Source: Acidilobus saccharovorans 345-15
GTDB taxonomy: Archaea; Thermoproteota; Thermoprotei_A; Sulfolobales; Acidilobaceae
Length of the DNA stretch: 64,000 bases
Direction: 5' to 3'
Assembly (NCBI RefSeq): GCF_000144915.1
Contig: NC_014374.1
Coordinates: 310,001 to 374,000 of the forward strand
Shown here: one piece after another, positions 62,676-64,000 of the stretch
Layout: the number at the start of each line of letters is the position of its first letter
How positions within the stretch are numbered: position 1 is the stretch's first letter
The notes under the pieces: model-generated
Told to the model about the DNA's origin: nothing
The model's database searches: none
Seen by the model: the letters and a program-made list of their open reading frames with translations, nothing else
Made by a program: the position numbers and the translations under genes

Positions 62676-62909
62676 TTAGGGAATGATACCAGGTATCTAT
62701 AAATCGCTGCGGGCTGAGCTAAAGTACCCTTTTTCTAACTCTAAATAGCTGGATGAATTCTCCTTATCTTTGATCCCAAGGGAGACCTCTTGTTTATCTG
62801 GCACGGCTATATAAGAGGGATTAATTTACCTAGGTGGCAAAATATGGAGGAGATAAAAATTTTGGAGATATCGCCTAAAAGGAGAGGATGAGATTCTTGG
62901 GTGAAAGAC

Positions 62910-64000
62910 ATGGACTTTTCAACGTTACTGACAATAATCAGATTAACCATGATTAAAGAGAGTAAGCGAAACGCGCTATTATCTCTTATAGTTCAGCTGG
63001 CGGTTGCATATTTTATTGCTTACGGCATCAGCCTCTTTTCTCCACAATTTCTACATAACCTCTGGGCTCTAGATATATTAATTGTTACTTCTCTTTTGTT
63101 AATAGTCATTTCGGCAGACATCGTTATGAGGGAGTGTATAGATTCATTCATTAATGTATTTCTGAAGAGTATGAACAAGGAGATGAATAAAGAAGAATTC
63201 AGGGAAGGGTTCTTTAATGCCCTTAATGTCCTTAAGGATCCTAATAATATAGGCAAACTCGACGATTTATTAAATGAATACTTTGTCAGGGGGGACTTTT
63301 TCAAGGAATATAAGGAAGAAGTAAAAAGAAGAAAATCATGCTCCATCCTTGCAAGGATTGACGCTAATTTAGCATATACTTTGCTCCTGCCGGCCGTCTT
63401 TGGCAATTTAGCATACGCTTTGCTCCTACCGATCGTCTTTATCTTAATTAATAACCTACATCAGGGCATTTTTTCCAATGTGGACATACGTGTACTAATT
63501 ATACTAGTAGGTATCACTGCTTACTCGCTATTTGTAAGGAATAAGATAATTGCCAGTAGAGAAAAAGAATACCAGAGCAGATACGAAGAAATTATAGTAT
63601 CGTATATTTCATCATTATTACTTGAACAGATAATAAATTCTAGATATATAAAAATCAAAAATAGATATAACAGGGTATTGCATTTGTTACTTACTTACGT
63701 CGGTGTTCCCTTAAACATGTACACAGTATTTAATTCCCTTTCTGATAGTGGCGATAATACTACTAATTCACAAGAAACAACCACCGCATCTTTGATATAC
63801 ATAATAGATGAGAAAGTACTGAATAAAAGCTACCTTGGTAGGCCTCAAAGTAAAAATGAAAAAGAAGATGTTGATGAAAAGCGCTTAAAAATCGAAGAAG
63901 ATATCATGTCATTTTTATCTTTAGCAAAGGAAGCCCTAGGCGCTAAATCATTAATGATGATGGACAAAAGAGAATTTACTGAGTTTGTTTGCCGCCTAGC
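62910..64000 (+). CDS. Unknown multi-pass membrane protein, 3' end outside window
   Basis: An open frame of 363 codons that runs off the right edge. I choose ATG 62910, six bases after GGGTGA; GTG 62901 is possible. The first half has four strongly hydrophobic segments (residues about 20-45, 53-71, 153-181 and 193-210) with a charged, helical loop between the second and third, followed by a long charged soluble region (RYEEIIVSYISSLLLEQIIN and KEDVDEKRLKIEEDI). Codons are AT-rich (ATA, AAT, TTA, GAA) unlike all other genes here, a sign of transfer. No family is recognised; its place behind tRNA-Glu suggests an island gene. A minus-strand frame at 63020-63406 is its shadow. Confidence 0.75.
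   Translation, partial: MDFSTLLTIIRLTMIKESKRNALLSLIVQLAVAYFIAYGISLFSPQFLHNLWALDILIVTSLLLIVISADIVMRECIDSFINVFLKSMNKEMNKEEFREGFFNALNVLKDPNNIGKLDDLLNEYFVRGDFFKEYKEEVKRRKSCSILARIDANLAYTLLLPAVFGNLAYALLLPIVFILINNLHQGIFSNVDIRVLIILVGITAYSLFVRNKIIASREKEYQSRYEEIIVSYISSLLLEQIINSRYIKIKNRYNRVLHLLLTYVGVPLNMYTVFNSLSDSGDNTTNSQETTTASLIYIIDEKVLNKSYLGRPQSKNEKEDVDEKRLKIEEDIMSFLSLAKEALGAKSLMMMDKREFTEFVCRL
63366..63443 (+). repeat. 39-bp tandem duplication inside the membrane protein gene
   Basis: Two neighbouring 39-base units (63366-63404 and 63405-63443) encode NLAYTLLLPAVFG and NLAYALLLPIVFI. They differ at eight positions and keep the frame, doubling a hydrophobic segment of the protein, probably the third membrane span. 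Confidence 0.75.

Larger units (their letters stand above)
61858..62900. other. Gene-poor, decayed region after tRNA-Glu
   Basis: About 1 kb without an intact gene. It is AT-richer than the rest of the window and has stop codons in all six frames, but pieces of protein-like coding are visible on both strands (separate entries at 62086 and 62502). No terminal inverted repeats or full transposase were found. It looks like the wreck of an inserted segment. Confidence 0.6.

Noticed and set aside
63020-63406. 128-residue open frame on the minus strand
   Set aside because: It lies wholly antisense to the plus-strand membrane protein frame that is open to the right edge and has clear membrane segments and a ribosome site; the minus frame has neither.

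Overview
The window looks like a piece of chromosome from a hyperthermophilic, probably acidophilic crenarchaeon. The signs are archaeal G1P dehydrogenase, a 20S proteasome beta subunit, FttA/aCPSF1, NreA, Fap7/AK6-type kinase, HerA-like ATPase, type 2 IPP isomerase with GGPP synthase, TtuA, archaeal-type Glu/Phe/Ile/Arg-tRNA synthetases and an intron-containing tRNA. Frequent GTG and TTG starts, AGG-rich coding and TATA boxes about 25 bases before start codons (leaderless mRNAs) fit. The wealth of starch and glycogen enzymes would suit a sugar-using Acidilobales-type organism; that placement is inference, since no rRNA is present.

Layout. 1-5060: end of G1P dehydrogenase, proteasome beta, FttA, NreA and a Fur-type regulator. 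5168-7401: a double-hotdog thioesterase and a thiolase, convergent. 7545-11185: an overlapping operon with a two-protein MetE-type methionine synthase, an AIR-synthase-like protein and an AK6-like kinase; the kinase overlaps a HerA-like ATPase tail to tail. 12774-16951: a molybdopterin oxidoreductase, a methyltransferase, small unknown proteins and an amino-acid permease. 17011-20883: isoprenoid operon (IDI-2, GGPP synthase) running into GluRS. 20901-24148: maltokinase-like protein and intracellular GH15. 24308-28260: pheS-pheT-mptA. 28369-34453: a DUF2797-like protein, a nucleoside phosphorylase with ArgRS, and a MoxR/VWA pair. 34503-40725: a minus-strand chain of mostly tRNA-related genes (TtuA, radical SAM-TRAM, small protein, IleRS, Cas4-like nuclease). 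40820-49527: NUDIX, GH57, CPBP protease, the two glycine decarboxylase subunits and a secreted membrane-anchored GH15. 49642-53054: small winged-helix and unknown genes, tRNA-Leu and a class III aminotransferase. 53081-58953: glycogen cluster (NDP-sugar pyrophosphorylase, GH57, GT5 glycogen synthase), an unknown gene and AlaX. 58974-61851: tRNA-Thr with intron, a class I aminotransferase, a candidate C/D box guide RNA, a GalE-like epimerase and tRNA-Glu.

The last 2.1 kb, after tRNA-Glu, differs from the rest. It is AT-rich, has about 1 kb of decayed coding sequence, then an unrecognised multi-pass membrane protein gene still open at the right edge and carrying a 39-bp internal tandem duplication. 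This looks like the left part of a tRNA-associated genomic island.

Together the carbohydrate genes describe polyglucan made from an NDP-glucose by GT5, remodelled by GH57 enzymes, hydrolysed inside the cell by GH15, and external glucan hydrolysed by an anchored GH15. I saw no CRISPR array, rRNA or intact insertion sequence.
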